A stretch of DNA of 64,000 bases. Origin: Streptomyces sp. DH12. GTDB taxonomy: Bacteria; Actinomycetota; Actinomycetes; Streptomycetales; Streptomycetaceae. The translations under genes and the position numbers were made by a program. This document shows positions 1 to 8,561 of the stretch, piece after piece; the first letter of the stretch is position 1, and each line of letters opens with the position of its first letter. The DNA is taken from assembly GCF_020873895.1 (NCBI RefSeq), contig NZ_JAHWGT010000008.1, forward strand, positions 1-64,000, read 5' to 3'. The notes below the pieces were generated by a model that ran no database searches, was not told where the DNA came from, and was given only the letters and a program-made list of their open reading frames with translations.

Positions 1-133
1 GGAAACGTCCTCGCGGCCCTCCCCGACACCCCTGCCGCGCCCCTCCCGGCCCCCGGCACAGGAGCGCCGCACGCCCCCGCCGTGGAGGTGACAGAGGCCG
101 CCCGTCCGGCGCCCGAGCAGCACCCCCGCCCCA

Positions 134-169
134 CCCCCCCCCCCCCCCCCGCCCCCGCCCCCCCCCCCC
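134..169. repeat. Poly-C tract
   Basis: A run of 17 C, then 5 C and 12 C separated by single G bases, lies directly downstream of the GH3 stop codon. On the GH3 coding strand this is three G-runs able to form a G-quadruplex. Frame 1 on the plus strand is open from base 1 across the tract, so a neighbouring gene may end here, but long homopolymers are error-prone and I do not call it. Confidence 0.8.
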
Positions 170-180
170 GCGGCCGCCGG

Positions 181-3100
181 TCAGGCGGCCCGGTACGCCG
201 TCGTGAGCCGTGCCATCGCGGCCGACGGCTTCCCGCTCAGCAGCAGGTGCTCCGCCTCGGCGAAGGGCTTGGCGGACGCCGCCGACACCCCGGCGCCCAT
301 CTTCGCCTGGACGATCAGCCGTGCCCTGCCGACCAGCTCCTCGGCCGCCGGGGCGCGGCCCTTCCCGACCGCCTCCAGCGACCGGACGGCCGCCGACAGC
401 GCCTTCAGCTCGCGCTCGCCGCCGGGTGACGGCTTCCCCAGGGTGGTCAGCCCCCAGCCGTACGGGAACTGCGGGTCGTACACCGCGTCGCCGACGTTCA
501 CCGGCAGCTGCTCCACGGACTTCGGCCACGTCACGGGGAGCCGCCCGGTGAAGGGACGCTCGCCGTAGAGCACGTCGGCGACACCGTCGCCCTCCGTCCC
601 CGGCAGCCACGACGCGACCAGCGCGTCGACCGCGCCGAGCCGGTCACCGACGAGCTGCGGCCGCCCGGAGACCACCAGGACCGCGCAGCGCATCGCCGCG
701 CACACCCGGTCGACGGCCGCCTTGTCGGCGTCGGACAACTCCAGGTCGTGGCCGTTGCCGACGTCGCCGACCCCTTCCGCGTACGGGGTCTCGCCGACGA
801 CCACGACACCGACGTCATGGCCCGCGGTGGGCGCCGAGGCGTCCTTCGAGTACGTGATCGCGGCGTCCGGGGCGGCCCTGCGCATACCCTCCAGGATGGT
901 CGTGCCGGTGGTGGTCCGGCCCGAAGCGCCCTGCCAGCTGATCGTCCAACCGCCGGCCTGGTTGCCGAGGTCGTCGGCGTTGGAACCGGCGACGTAGACC
1001 TTCTGCGACCGCTTCAGCGGCAGCACGGAGCCGTCGTTCTTCAGCAGCACCTGCGACTTCGCCGCCGCTTCCCGCGCGACGGCGCGGTGGGCCGGCGAAC
1101 CGACCCGGTCGAGGTGGGTGGTGTCGGCGTACGGCTGCTCGAACAGGCCGAGCCGGAACTTCTGCGTGAGGATCCGCTTCACCGCGTCGTCGACGCGGGC
1201 CGTGCTGATCCGGCCCGCCGCCACCTCCGCCTGGAGGACGCGGGTGAACTCCTGGTACGCCGTGGGCACCATGATCATGTCCAGGCCGGCGTTGACGGAG
1301 GTGCGGACGTCGCTCGGGTAGTCGCCGGGGATCTGGTCGATGGCCTGCCAGTCGCTGACGACGAAGCCCTCGAAGCCCATCCGGCCCTTGAGGACATTGT
1401 TGATCATCGCCGCGTCGGCGTGCATCTTCACCGGACCGGCGTCGTCCCCGATGATGTCCAGCGACGAGTAGGACGGCATCACCGTGCCCGTACCGCGCTT
1501 CACCGCCTCGGCGAACGGCGCCAGGTGCACCGCCTCCAGCTCCTCGCGGGTGACCCGCGTGACGCCCTGGTCGATGGTGTAGGAGCCGGTGGTGGACGAG
1601 CCGTACTCCGTGCCGCCGTCGCCCACGAAGTGCTTCGCGCTCGCGAGGACCTTGTCGTTGCGGTCCAGGTCCCGGCCGGACGGCGCGCCCTGCATCCCCT
1701 CGATGACGGTCGCCATGGCGGTGACCAGCGCCGGGTCCTCGCCGAACGCCTCGTAGGAGCGGCCCCACCGCTCGTCCCGGGTGACGCACAGGCACGGCGC
1801 GAAGTCCCACGGCACGCCCGTGGCGCGCACCTCCTTCGCCGTGACCGCCCCGGTCCTGCGGGCCAGCTCCGGGTCCCGGGCGGCGCCGATCCCGATGTTG
1901 TGCGGCATGATCGTCGCGCCGACGACGTTGTTGTGGCCGTGCACCGCGTCGACGCCGTAGATCAGCGGGATCTGCAGACGGGTCTCCTGGGCGCGCAGCT
2001 GGTAGGCGTCGACCATCCGCGCCCACGCCTCGGGCGTGTTGGGGGTGGGGACGGAGCCGCCGCCGGACAGCAGCGAGCCGAGGGCGTGGGTGGCGATGTC
2101 ACCCGGGGAGCGCAGGGCGTTGCGTTCGGCCTGCGTCATCTGCCCGGCCTTCTCCGCCGGGGTCATGCGCGCGACCAGGTCGGCGACGCGTTCACGCACC
2201 GGGCGCCGGGCGTCGAGGTAGGGCAGCCCGTGCGCGTTCACCACCACCCGCGGGTCCTCGGCCGGCGGCCGGGCACCCGTGACGGTCAGCTTCAGCGGGA
2301 CCGTCTCGGCCTCCTCGGCCCTGCCGTCGCGGCGGGTGGGGACGGCGACCGTGCGGGACGTCCCGGAAGGGACTCCCGCCGGGAAGGACACCGACCCCGA
2401 CACGGGGGTGAAGTCCTCGCCGGGGCGGGCGGTACCGCCCTGCGTGGTGTAGGCGACCGTGACCGGCTCCGGGAGCGGGCCGGACCCGGTCGTGGCCACG
2501 GAGATCCGCACCCGGGCCGTGCCTCCCTCGTCGACGGGGTGGACGACCGCGTCGGTGACGACCCTGGCGGTGAGGGCGGGGTCGGCCTTCCCGTACAACT
2601 CGACCGCGTCGACGGCGAAGGAGCCGGGCGCCCCGGTGGGCAGCGTGAAGGCGTAGCCCCACATCTCCTTCAGGCCGAGGACCTGGTCGATGCCGCCGAC
2701 GGGCTGGTAGTCCGTGCGGTACTGGAAGTCGGAGAACGGGATCTCGACCAGGTGCCACCCCTGCCAGTCGTCCGTGAAGGACGTCGTCCACAGCTCGGAC
2801 GTCCCGCCGCTGGTGCCGCCGTCCTTGATCTCGAAGTTGACGCGGGGGCCGGAACCGGGAGGCAGGGGCGCCGTGTTCTGCCCGTACCACCAGAACCGCA
2901 CGCCCTTGTGGGCGCTCCAGTCGTGGGCGGGCCGGTCGGTGGCGAACTCGTGGCTGAATCCGCCCCAGCCGCTGATGTCGTACCGCCCTTCGAGGACCTT
3001 CTCGCCCTCGGGCGCGTCGGCGCGCGCCGCCAGGGCCAGCGCCGGCCGGTCGTCGGCGTCGCTGCCCCAGGTGAAGATCCCGTCGGCGGGCGGGTCGGCG

Positions 3101-3255
3101 AACGGCACCTCCCCCTCGAACCGGTCCACGGGGACGGGTGGCGGCGGCTCGGCGGCGGCGGTGCTGGGGGGCGCGCCGGCGAGGAGGCCGGCGAGGACCG
3201 CGGTCGCCGCGAGCAGCGCCGTCCTCGCTCTCCCACGGTGGCGTCGTACGGGCAT
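181..3255 (-). CDS. Secreted GH3 beta-glucosidase with binding and Calx-beta modules
   Basis: Exported glycoside hydrolase of family 3, probably releasing glucose from beta-glucans or cello-oligosaccharides outside the cell. Order: Sec signal peptide with AAA-type cleavage (about residues 1-34); a jelly-roll carbohydrate-binding module resembling CBM11 (about 44-225); a Calx-beta-like module (about 230-335); GH3 N-terminal barrel (from about 350) with the nucleophile Asp in FVVSDW near residue 634; GH3 C-terminal domain (about 730-920); and a helical tail to 1024 that I do not recognise. At 1024 residues it is longer than simple GH3 enzymes of 600-850 residues because of the added modules. 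AAGGAG six bases before the ATG fixes the start. It stands alone; the nearest same-strand gene upstream is the reduced lectin. The family is clear, the exact substrate is not. Confidence 0.93.
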   Translation of the reverse strand: MPVRRHRGRARTALLAATAVLAGLLAGAPPSTAAAEPPPPVPVDRFEGEVPFADPPADGIFTWGSDADDRPALALAARADAPEGEKVLEGRYDISGWGGFSHEFATDRPAHDWSAHKGVRFWWYGQNTAPLPPGSGPRVNFEIKDGGTSGGTSELWTTSFTDDWQGWHLVEIPFSDFQYRTDYQPVGGIDQVLGLKEMWGYAFTLPTGAPGSFAVDAVELYGKADPALTARVVTDAVVHPVDEGGTARVRISVATTGSGPLPEPVTVAYTTQGGTARPGEDFTPVSGSVSFPAGVPSGTSRTVAVPTRRDGRAEEAETVPLKLTVTGARPPAEDPRVVVNAHGLPYLDARRPVRERVADLVARMTPAEKAGQMTQAERNALRSPGDIATHALGSLLSGGGSVPTPNTPEAWARMVDAYQLRAQETRLQIPLIYGVDAVHGHNNVVGATIMPHNIGIGAARDPELARRTGAVTAKEVRATGVPWDFAPCLCVTRDERWGRSYEAFGEDPALVTAMATVIEGMQGAPSGRDLDRNDKVLASAKHFVGDGGTEYGSSTTGSYTIDQGVTRVTREELEAVHLAPFAEAVKRGTGTVMPSYSSLDIIGDDAGPVKMHADAAMINNVLKGRMGFEGFVVSDWQAIDQIPGDYPSDVRTSVNAGLDMIMVPTAYQEFTRVLQAEVAAGRISTARVDDAVKRILTQKFRLGLFEQPYADTTHLDRVGSPAHRAVAREAAAKSQVLLKNDGSVLPLKRSQKVYVAGSNADDLGNQAGGWTISWQGASGRTTTGTTILEGMRRAAPDAAITYSKDASAPTAGHDVGVVVVGETPYAEGVGDVGNGHDLELSDADKAAVDRVCAAMRCAVLVVSGRPQLVGDRLGAVDALVASWLPGTEGDGVADVLYGERPFTGRLPVTWPKSVEQLPVNVGDAVYDPQFPYGWGLTTLGKPSPGGERELKALSAAVRSLEAVGKGRAPAAEELVGRARLIVQAKMGAGVSAASAKPFAEAEHLLLSGKPSAAMARLTTAYRAA

Positions 3256-3413
3256 CCAGGGCTCCTTGTCGGGTGGTGGTGGGCGGTCCGCGGAAGCGGG
3301 ACCGAGGTGGGTGGTGGGCGGTTCGTCCCGGATGAGCGGGCGAGTGGTCGGGGACGAGCGGGGGCGGGCGGGGGCGTGGGACGTGGGACGTGGGGTGGCC
3401 GGGGGTCAGGGGG

Positions 3414-3770
3414 TCATGGGCTGTGCGGGGTCCACTTCTGGCCGGCGTCTCCCGTGCGGCTCCGGATCTGCGTCGGCGCCCCGTCCGCCGACGAGCGGTC
3501 CTTCACGTCCGGGCACTTGTCGGCCGCCGTGTCGACCAGGTCGCGGGTGGAGGCGTCGTAGGACCAGCGTCGCGCTCCGGTCCCGTTGCAGGTGTACAGC
3601 CGGACCGGTGTGCCGTCCGCCGTCGACCCGCCGCTGACGTCCGGGCACTTGCCGAGCGCCCGTACTCCGCCGTCCGCCGCGACCGTCCGGCGTCGGACGG
3701 CCGTGCCGTTGCGGGTGTGCCGTCGGACGGGGGTGCCGTCGTCGGCGCCTCCGGCTGTCCTGCTGCGCAT
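3414..3770 (-). CDS. Reduced ricin-type beta-trefoil lectin domain, no signal peptide
   Basis: A 118-residue protein that is almost entirely a ricin B-type carbohydrate-binding domain. Repeated GTPVRLYTCNGT-like and KCPDV units and two Q/R-x-W motifs are visible. Such domains normally sit at the C-terminus of secreted glycosidases or proteases; here there is neither a signal peptide nor a catalytic domain. AAGGAG followed by four bases and ATG at 3770 defines the start, so the truncated form has its own ribosome site. Comparing the first repeat with the second, consensus Tyr, Cys and Trp have become His, Arg and Arg, each by one T-to-C change at the first codon position. Three cysteines remain. 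It is either a decaying remnant of a secreted enzyme gene or a small cytosolic lectin; I favour the remnant. Confidence 0.72.
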   Translation of the reverse strand: MRSRTAGGADDGTPVRRHTRNGTAVRRRTVAADGGVRALGKCPDVSGGSTADGTPVRLYTCNGTGARRWSYDASTRDLVDTAADKCPDVKDRSSADGAPTQIRSRTGDAGQKWTPHSP

Positions 3771-4335
3771 GGTGCTCCTTCCGGAGGGAGCCCCGGCCGC
3801 CGCGGCGGGGCCGGGGCGGTGCCTCCGCACGCGCCGGTGGCGCGCGGTGGCGGGCGGGGCGGTGGGGCGCGGTGGGGACGGGCGTGCGGTGCGAGGCCGA
3901 TCGGTGTTGCGGAGTCGGGGGCATCCGGGGGCGGGGAGGCCCCGGACCGTTCAGGACGTGAAAGCGTGTCAACTCTTAACTTGAGCCGTGATTCAAGTGG
4001 CGTGACGGTAGGGCGTCAAGATGTCTCACACGAGTGACCCGGGCGCGTCCCCGCCGCGCGACCGCGCGGAGCGCACCGCCGACCGGGCTGAACTGGACTG
4101 ATGGCAGAGCAGGAGGGGCGAGGCGACTCGCGTCCTGCCGGCTCCGGCCGGGCGGCGGCGTCCCGGGCGCCGCCCGGTGGGCGACCGGCCCGCCGGTGGC
4201 AGTGACCGGTACCGGCCGGTCGGCTGACTTCGACCTGTGGAAGCCGGCCCGCCCGGCCCGGTCGCGCGCTCGCCTTGAACGGGCCGCCGGCCGTACGCGT
4301 ACCTACGGGGGAGCGCGTCGAGGACGGGAGCGGAG
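3771..4335. other. Intergenic region between lectin gene and hypothetical gene
   Basis: About 565 bases without a convincing gene. It holds the inverted repeat and TTGACA box listed separately, a GC-rich hairpin near 4150-4175, and on the plus strand a TTGAAC (4275-4280) with TACCTA (4300-4305) at a long 19-base spacing, a weak promoter candidate for the gene at 4336. A 26-codon ATG frame at 4021-4101 has no ribosome site and is not called. Confidence 0.5.
3967..3998 (-). promoter_or_regulatory. Candidate operator and -35 box upstream of the lectin gene
   Basis: A perfect inverted repeat with 6-bp arms (ACTTGA at 3979-3984, TCAAGT at 3993-3998, 8-bp spacer) lies 6 bp upstream, on the minus strand, of a consensus TTGACA box (3967-3972). 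The matching -10 is weak. This arrangement suits repressor control of leftward transcription toward the lectin gene. Inference only. Confidence 0.4.
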
Positions 4336-4740
4336 ATGACGGAACGCATGGGACCCGTGGTACGAGGACTCCCCGACGGCGGGGCGGAACTGGCCGTCGT
4401 CCTCAGCCTGCGCTGGGAGGATGTGGCGGCCCTCGGACGCGAGGCGAGCCGGCTGGCCGAGCAGCGCGGCGGGCCCGTCACGCTCGACGAGGCGGCCAGC
4501 CACCGCCTGCGTACCTGGTCGTCCGTGGCCAACGGCCCGGAGCCCCGCGGCAAGGCGGCCCCCGCGGGTCCCGCGGCCCCCGCGCCCGCCGTCGCGGCCG
4601 TCACCGCCGCCCCCGACCGGCCGCGTCCCCATGTGGCGCCCCTCGGCGAGACGGCACCGATGACGGCTCTCGCGTCGTTTCCCGCCCCGGGACACGGCCA
4701 CGCCCGACCGCCGGCCGCGACGGGCACCGGACCGGCCTGA
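4336..4740 (+). CDS. Hypothetical protein, 134 residues
   Basis: I do not recognise the family. The first 65 residues look like a small folded domain, with hydrophobic strand VVLSLRW, helix ALGREASRLAEQ and a following DEAASHRLRTW segment; the remainder is a disordered Ala/Pro-rich tail. GGGAG five bases before the ATG supports the start, and codon use in the N-terminal part is typical of the window. The folded half could bind a partner, but nothing identifies one. The stop codon lies inside a 15-bp tandem duplication, so the tail may vary between strains. No operon partner on this strand. Confidence 0.6.
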   Translation: MTERMGPVVRGLPDGGAELAVVLSLRWEDVAALGREASRLAEQRGGPVTLDEAASHRLRTWSSVANGPEPRGKAAPAGPAAPAPAVAAVTAAPDRPRPHVAPLGETAPMTALASFPAPGHGHARPPAATGTGPA

Positions 4741-4818
4741 CGCGGACCGGCCTGACGCGGACCGGTCCGGGCACGCACCGGCGCGGACCGGACCGGGCAC
4801 GCACCGGCGCGGACCGGA
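4731..4818. repeat. Two adjoining GC-rich tandem repeats
   Basis: A 15-bp unit is duplicated at 4731-4745 and 4746-4760, covering the stop codon of the upstream gene. A 26-bp unit then follows as two copies at 4767-4792 and 4793-4818. Both are built from GCGGACCG-like words, also seen in the minisatellite near 42.2 kb. Confidence 0.8.
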
Positions 4819-4893
4819 CCGGGCCCGGACGGGACTCGGAGGGTGCCCGGACGGGGCCCGGCGCGTCCTTGCCGGCGGGGCGCCGCGCCCTCC

Positions 4894-5679
4894 CTACCGG
4901 TCGGCGGGGCCGGCCGGGGGCAGCCGGAGCGGGGTGCGGGTCACGGCCAGCCCGGCGGCCACGGCCGCGCGGGCGAACACCACGGAGTCCACGACGGCCG
5001 CGCCGTTCGGGTCGTTGTTGAAGTAGGCGTAGACCTCGCCCTCACCGGTCCACGTCTCCGCGACGCGCCGCGCCCACGTCTCCAGCGAGCGCCGGCCGTA
5101 GCGCGGCCACGACCGGGCCCGGCCCACGTGGAAGCGCACGTACCCCCAGTCCGCGGTCCGCCACAGCGGCGACACCGGCCGCGCCCGCACGTCCGCCCAG
5201 CACAGCGCGGCGCCCCGCGACTCCAGCACGCCGCGCACCCCGGGCGTCCACCACGACTCGTGCCGCGGCTCGACCGCGACCCGCACGCCCGGCGGGAAGC
5301 ACCCCAGGCAGGCGTCGAGCAGCGCCGCGTCGGCCTTCAGGGTCGGCGGGAGCTGGAGGAGGACGGGCCCCAGCCGGTCACCGAGGCCGGCCGCGTGGGA
5401 CAGCAGCCGCTCCACGGGCTCCTGCGGCTCCCGCAGCCGCTTGACGTGGGTGAGGAACCGGCTCGCCTTCACCGTCACCACGAAGTCCGGGGGAGTCCGC
5501 TCCCGCCACGCCTCGAACGTCGCGTACGACGGCAGCCGGTAGAAGGCGTTGTTGACCTCCACGGTGGCGAAGGCGGCAGCGTACTCCTCCAGCCAGAGCC
5601 GCTGGGGCGTCCCCTCCGCGTACAGCACGCCGCGCCAGTCCTTGTACTGCCACCCCGACGTGCCGACGAGAAGCCTCAT
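4894..5679 (-). CDS. DUF72 (YecE-like) family protein
   Basis: A 261-residue protein of the DUF72 family, predicted to adopt a TIM-barrel fold and of unknown activity. Typical features are visible: N-terminal LVGTSGWQYKDWRG, the VEVNNAFYRLPS segment, FVVTVKASRFLTH, LLQLPPTL, VAVEPRHESWW and the C-terminal VYAYFNNDPNGAAVVD. Length is normal for the family. It is cytosolic, with no signal peptide or membrane segment. The ATG at 5679 has only a weak ribosome site. It converges on the hypothetical gene at 4336 and has no operon partner. Family assignment is firm; role unknown. Confidence 0.92.
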   Translation of the reverse strand: MRLLVGTSGWQYKDWRGVLYAEGTPQRLWLEEYAAAFATVEVNNAFYRLPSYATFEAWRERTPPDFVVTVKASRFLTHVKRLREPQEPVERLLSHAAGLGDRLGPVLLQLPPTLKADAALLDACLGCFPPGVRVAVEPRHESWWTPGVRGVLESRGAALCWADVRARPVSPLWRTADWGYVRFHVGRARSWPRYGRRSLETWARRVAETWTGEGEVYAYFNNDPNGAAVVDSVVFARAAVAAGLAVTRTPLRLPPAGPADR

Positions 5680-5744
5680 GGCCCCATGAAACCAGGCATA
5701 CCGGGTGTGACGCCCTCAAGCTCCGGCCGTCGCGGGTCCGCGCG

Positions 5745-6539
5745 TCAGGACCGTCGGCGGGGCTTGCCGCGGCGGCCGCCCTGCGGTGCGCCGGCGCCGC
5801 GCCGCGCGCCCTTGGCGGCGGGCTTGCCGCCCCCTCCTGCGCCCCCGCGCCGCTGCGCACCGCCGCTCCCGGCCGCCCCGCCGGAGCGCGGCGCGGCCTT
5901 CCCCGGGTCCTCCGCCGCGGTGGTCCGGCGGCCGCGCGTGCTGTTGACCGTCCGCCCCCGGACGATCCCGATGAAGTCCTCGACCCGGTCCGTCGTCCGC
6001 TCCTCCGGCCAGGACAGCGCGACCCGCGACTGCGGGACGTCGGTGAGCGGCCGGTACGTGAGGTCCTTGCGGTGGTGCAGCCGGGCCAGCGACTGCGGCA
6101 CGACGAGCAGGCCCACCCCCGCCGCCACGAGCTCGACGGCGTCGCCCGTCGTGGCGGGGCGCTCGAAGGCGGGGAGCCCCGGGGGCCGCTCCCACTCCAG
6201 GGTGTCGTCGAGCGGGTGGAAGACGATCTCCTCGGCGAGGTCCCCGGCGGACACCTCGTCGACCGCCGCGAACAGGTGGTCCTTCGGGACGACGACGACC
6301 GTCGTCTCGGTGTAGAGCGGGATGGCGCTGAGGTCCGTCCGGTCCACCGGCAGTCGGACGAAGCCGGCGTCCGCGTCCCCGCGGCGCAGCGCCCCGGCCG
6401 CCTCGGCGGCGGGCACCGCCACGAGCTCCAGCGGCACGTCCGGCAGCCGCTCCCGCCAGATCCGCACCCACTTCGCGGGTGTCACACCCGGGACGTACGC
6501 GAGCCTGAACGGGGAGGGTGCTGCTTCCGAGCCTGTCAC
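5745..6539 (-). CDS. LysR-type substrate-binding domain protein lacking HTH
   Basis: Residues 1-200 match the effector-binding domain of LysR-type regulators (opening FRLAYVPGV, then LRRGDADAGFVRLP, TVVVVPKDHLF and GVGLLVVPQSLARL), but the protein begins directly at this domain with no DNA-binding helix-turn-helix. The C-terminal 65 residues are a low-complexity Arg/Gly/Ala tail that could bind nucleic acid non-specifically. It is divergent from the DUF5997 gene with only 57 bp between start codons. The GTG start has no Shine-Dalgarno sequence and lies six bases after a TAATCT hexamer, fitting a leaderless mRNA. Role inferred: ligand sensor, possibly acting through a partner. Confidence 0.82.
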   Translation of the reverse strand: MTGSEAAPSPFRLAYVPGVTPAKWVRIWRERLPDVPLELVAVPAAEAAGALRRGDADAGFVRLPVDRTDLSAIPLYTETTVVVVPKDHLFAAVDEVSAGDLAEEIVFHPLDDTLEWERPPGLPAFERPATTGDAVELVAAGVGLLVVPQSLARLHHRKDLTYRPLTDVPQSRVALSWPEERTTDRVEDFIGIVRGRTVNSTRGRRTTAAEDPGKAAPRSGGAAGSGGAQRRGGAGGGGKPAAKGARRGAGAPQGGRRGKPRRRS

Positions 6540-6596
6540 CGGTCCAGATTAACGGGCGTGGTCAGGGGCCGCGCACATGCTCGATATCCTGGACAC
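6540..6596. promoter_or_regulatory. Divergent leaderless promoter pair
   Basis: In 57 bp the two divergent genes are each preceded by a -10-like hexamer exactly six bases from the start codon: TAATCT (minus strand) before GTG at 6539 and TATCCT (plus strand) before ATG at 6597. Neither gene has a ribosome site. Geometry suits transcription beginning at the start codon on both sides. Confidence 0.55.
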
Positions 6597-6989
6597 ATGA
6601 CGTCGCACCGCACCGCCCAGACGATGAAGCCCGCCACGGCGGCCAAGAAGCTGGGTGTCTACCTCGAGGCCACCCCCGCAGAGTTCCAGGAGGGTTCCGT
6701 CTCGCGCGACGAGCTGAACGCCCTGCAGACCGACCCGCCGGAGTGGCTGCGCGAGCTGCGCCGCAACGGCCCGCACCCCCGCCCGGTCGTCGCCGCCCGG
6801 CTGGGCGTCTCCATCTCGGGCCTCGCCCGCGGGGGCGTCACCGAGGCGCTCACCACGGAGCAGATCGAGGCGCTCCGGGACGAGAACCCCGAGTGGCTCC
6901 GGAAGGAGCGCGCCACGCAGGCCGAGGTGCGCAAGGAGGCCGAGCGCCTCAAGGAGAAGCGCGCGGAGCAGGCCGCCTCGGACTCCTGA
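6597..6989 (+). CDS. DUF5997 family protein
   Basis: A 130-residue actinobacterial protein of unknown function. The sequence shows AKKLGVYLEATPAEFQ near the N-terminus, two copies of a PPEWLRELR / NPEWLRKER element, a central VVAARLGVSISGLARGG segment that could form a helix-turn-helix-like unit, and a charged helical tail rich in Lys, Glu and Arg. A longer upstream reading frame exists, but the ATG at 6597 fits conserved protein content and sits six bases after TATCCT, consistent with a leaderless transcript. The close divergence from a LysR-type ligand domain suggests a functional link. Nucleic-acid binding is possible but unproven. Confidence 0.9.
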   Translation: MTSHRTAQTMKPATAAKKLGVYLEATPAEFQEGSVSRDELNALQTDPPEWLRELRRNGPHPRPVVAARLGVSISGLARGGVTEALTTEQIEALRDENPEWLRKERATQAEVRKEAERLKEKRAEQAASDS

Positions 6990-6998
6990 CCCCGCCGC

Positions 6999-7030
6999 GG
7001 CAGGCCCCACCCACCGGTCGCGGGCCTGCC
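6999..7030. terminator. Bidirectional terminator hairpin
   Basis: A perfect 9-bp stem, GGCAGGCCC with GGGCCTGCC, and a 14-base loop lie between the convergent DUF5997 and epoxide hydrolase genes. There is no U-tract, as is usual in Streptomyces. Confidence 0.6.
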
Positions 7031-7104
7031 GACCCCCCCGCCGGCCCGGACCCGGTCGCCGCGCTGACCAGGGCCGAGGTGGCCGGCCCCCTGGAGCTTC
7101 GCTG

Positions 7105-8403
7105 TCAGCGCGCGTCCCTGAAGAACTCCCGTACGTCGTGGACGAGCAAGTCGGGCGCTTCCATGGCGAGGAAGTGGCCGCCGCGGTCGAGTTCGGTCCA
7201 GCGCACGATGGCGTGGTCGCGTTCGGCCCAGCGCCTGACGGTCACGTCGCGGGCGGAGAGCAGCACGGCGGTCGGGACCGTTCCCCGCTGACCGGCCGCC
7301 CAGTCGTCCTCGTTCCCTCCGTCGTGGCCCCATCCGGAGCCGTCGGGAGCGGTGGTGGCGGAGCCCGCGGCGTCGCCGACCCCCTCACCCCCGCCGGCCT
7401 CCCCACCGGCGCGGGCCTCCTCACTCCCGCCGGCCCCCTCACCGCCGCCCCAGGTGTTCGCGGTGATCTCCTCGTAGTAGATCTGGGCGGCCGAGGCGGC
7501 GGTGCCGGTCAGCCAGTAGAGCGAGACCTCCGTCAGGACGCGGTCCCGGTCGACGCTGTCCTCGGGCAGGCCGTCCACCGGATCGGTGAGCTCCTTGAAC
7601 GTCTCGACCGTCCATGCCAGTTGGCCGACCGGGGAATCGGTGAGCGCGTACGCCACCGTCTGCGGGCGCTTGGAGTTGCACTGCAGGTAGCCGTCGTTGA
7701 AGTCCTGCATGGCCTGCCAGCGTCGTTGCTCGGCCTCGGTGAGGCCGTCCGTCTCGCCCTCCGCTCCGACCGGGAAAGCGATCATGGCGTTGACGTGGAC
7801 GCCGATCACGCGCTCCGGGTCCTGCCTGCCCATCCGCGGCGCGACCCACGAGCCGGTGTCGTAGCCGTGGACGCCGTACCGCGGGTAGCCGAGGCGGGAC
7901 ATCAGGCGGGTCAGCACCGCTGCCATGCGCGCCGCGTCCATTCCCGGCCCCGCCAGCGGAGTGGAGAAGCCGAATCCCGGCAGTGAGGGGACGACCAGGT
8001 GGAAGGCGTCGGCGGGGTCACCGCCGTGCGCCCGCGGATCGGACAGCGGGCCGATGACGTCGAGGAAGTCGGCCACCGACCCGGGCCAGCCGTGCAGCAG
8101 CACCAGCGGCGTGGCGCCGGGCTCCGGGGACCGTACGTGCAGGAAGTGGACGTTCTGCCCGTCGACGGTGGCCAGGTACTGGGGATGCGCGTTGAGCGCC
8201 GCCTCGTGCGCCCGCCAGTCGTAGGTGGTGAGCCAGTACTCGGCCAGGCCCCGCAGATACGCCACCGGGACGCCCCGGCTCCAGCCGACGCCGGGGAGCT
8301 CGTCCGGCCAGCGGGTGGCGGCAATGCGGGTCCGGAGGTCGTCGAGCCGCTCCTGCGGGACTTCGATACGGAACGGGCGGAGGTCACAGGTCTCGTTCGT
8401 CAT
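7105..8403 (-). CDS. Epoxide hydrolase, alpha/beta-hydrolase fold with N-terminal EHN domain
   Basis: Cytosolic enzyme predicted to open epoxides to diols. An epoxide-hydrolase N-terminal domain (about 1-110) precedes the alpha/beta core, with oxyanion motif LLHGWPGS, nucleophile Asp in VHGYDTGSW and catalytic His in [10 protein letters not shown] near the C-terminus. At 432 residues it exceeds the usual 370-390 because of a roughly 50-residue Gly/Glu/Asp-rich insertion ([10 protein letters not shown] to GGNEDD) between the cap region and the last core strands. The ATG lacks a ribosome site but follows TAGCGT by six bases, another leaderless candidate. It is divergent from the WYL regulator, which may control it. 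Substrate unknown. Confidence 0.9.
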   Translation of the reverse strand: MTNETCDLRPFRIEVPQERLDDLRTRIAATRWPDELPGVGWSRGVPVAYLRGLAEYWLTTYDWRAHEAALNAHPQYLATVDGQNVHFLHVRSPEPGATPLVLLHGWPGSVADFLDVIGPLSDPRAHGGDPADAFHLVVPSLPGFGFSTPLAGPGMDAARMAAVLTRLMSRLGYPRYGVHGYDTGSWVAPRMGRQDPERVIGVHVNAMIAFPVGAEGETDGLTEAEQRRWQAMQDFNDGYLQCNSKRPQTVAYALTDSPVGQLAWTVETFKELTDPVDGLPEDSVDRDRVLTEVSLYWLTGTAASAAQIYYEEITANTWGGGEGAGGSEEARAGGEAGGGEGVGDAAGSATTAPDGSGWGHDGGNEDDWAAGQRGTVPTAVLLSARDVTVRRWAERDHAIVRWTELDRGGHFLAMEAPDLLVHDVREFFRDAR

Positions 8404-8561
8404 GGCTGGACGCTACGACGCGCTTAGGACAGGTCCGTGCCCAAGCCGGGCGGCCGGGGCACGGTGAGGCCGCCCGGCCCCCCCGGCCCCCCGGCCCACC
8501 CGGGCCCCCGGCCCCTCGGCCCCCCGGCCCCCCGGTCACGTGGTGCGGCATCCTTGGGCCC

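Noticed and set aside
1-429. Plus-strand open frame from the window edge
   Set aside because: It runs through the poly-C tract into the GH3 gene. It could be the end of a gene to the left, but the tract makes frame unreliable and nothing recognisable is encoded.
4021-4101. 26-codon ATG frame before the hypothetical gene
   Set aside because: No ribosome site, no family resemblance.
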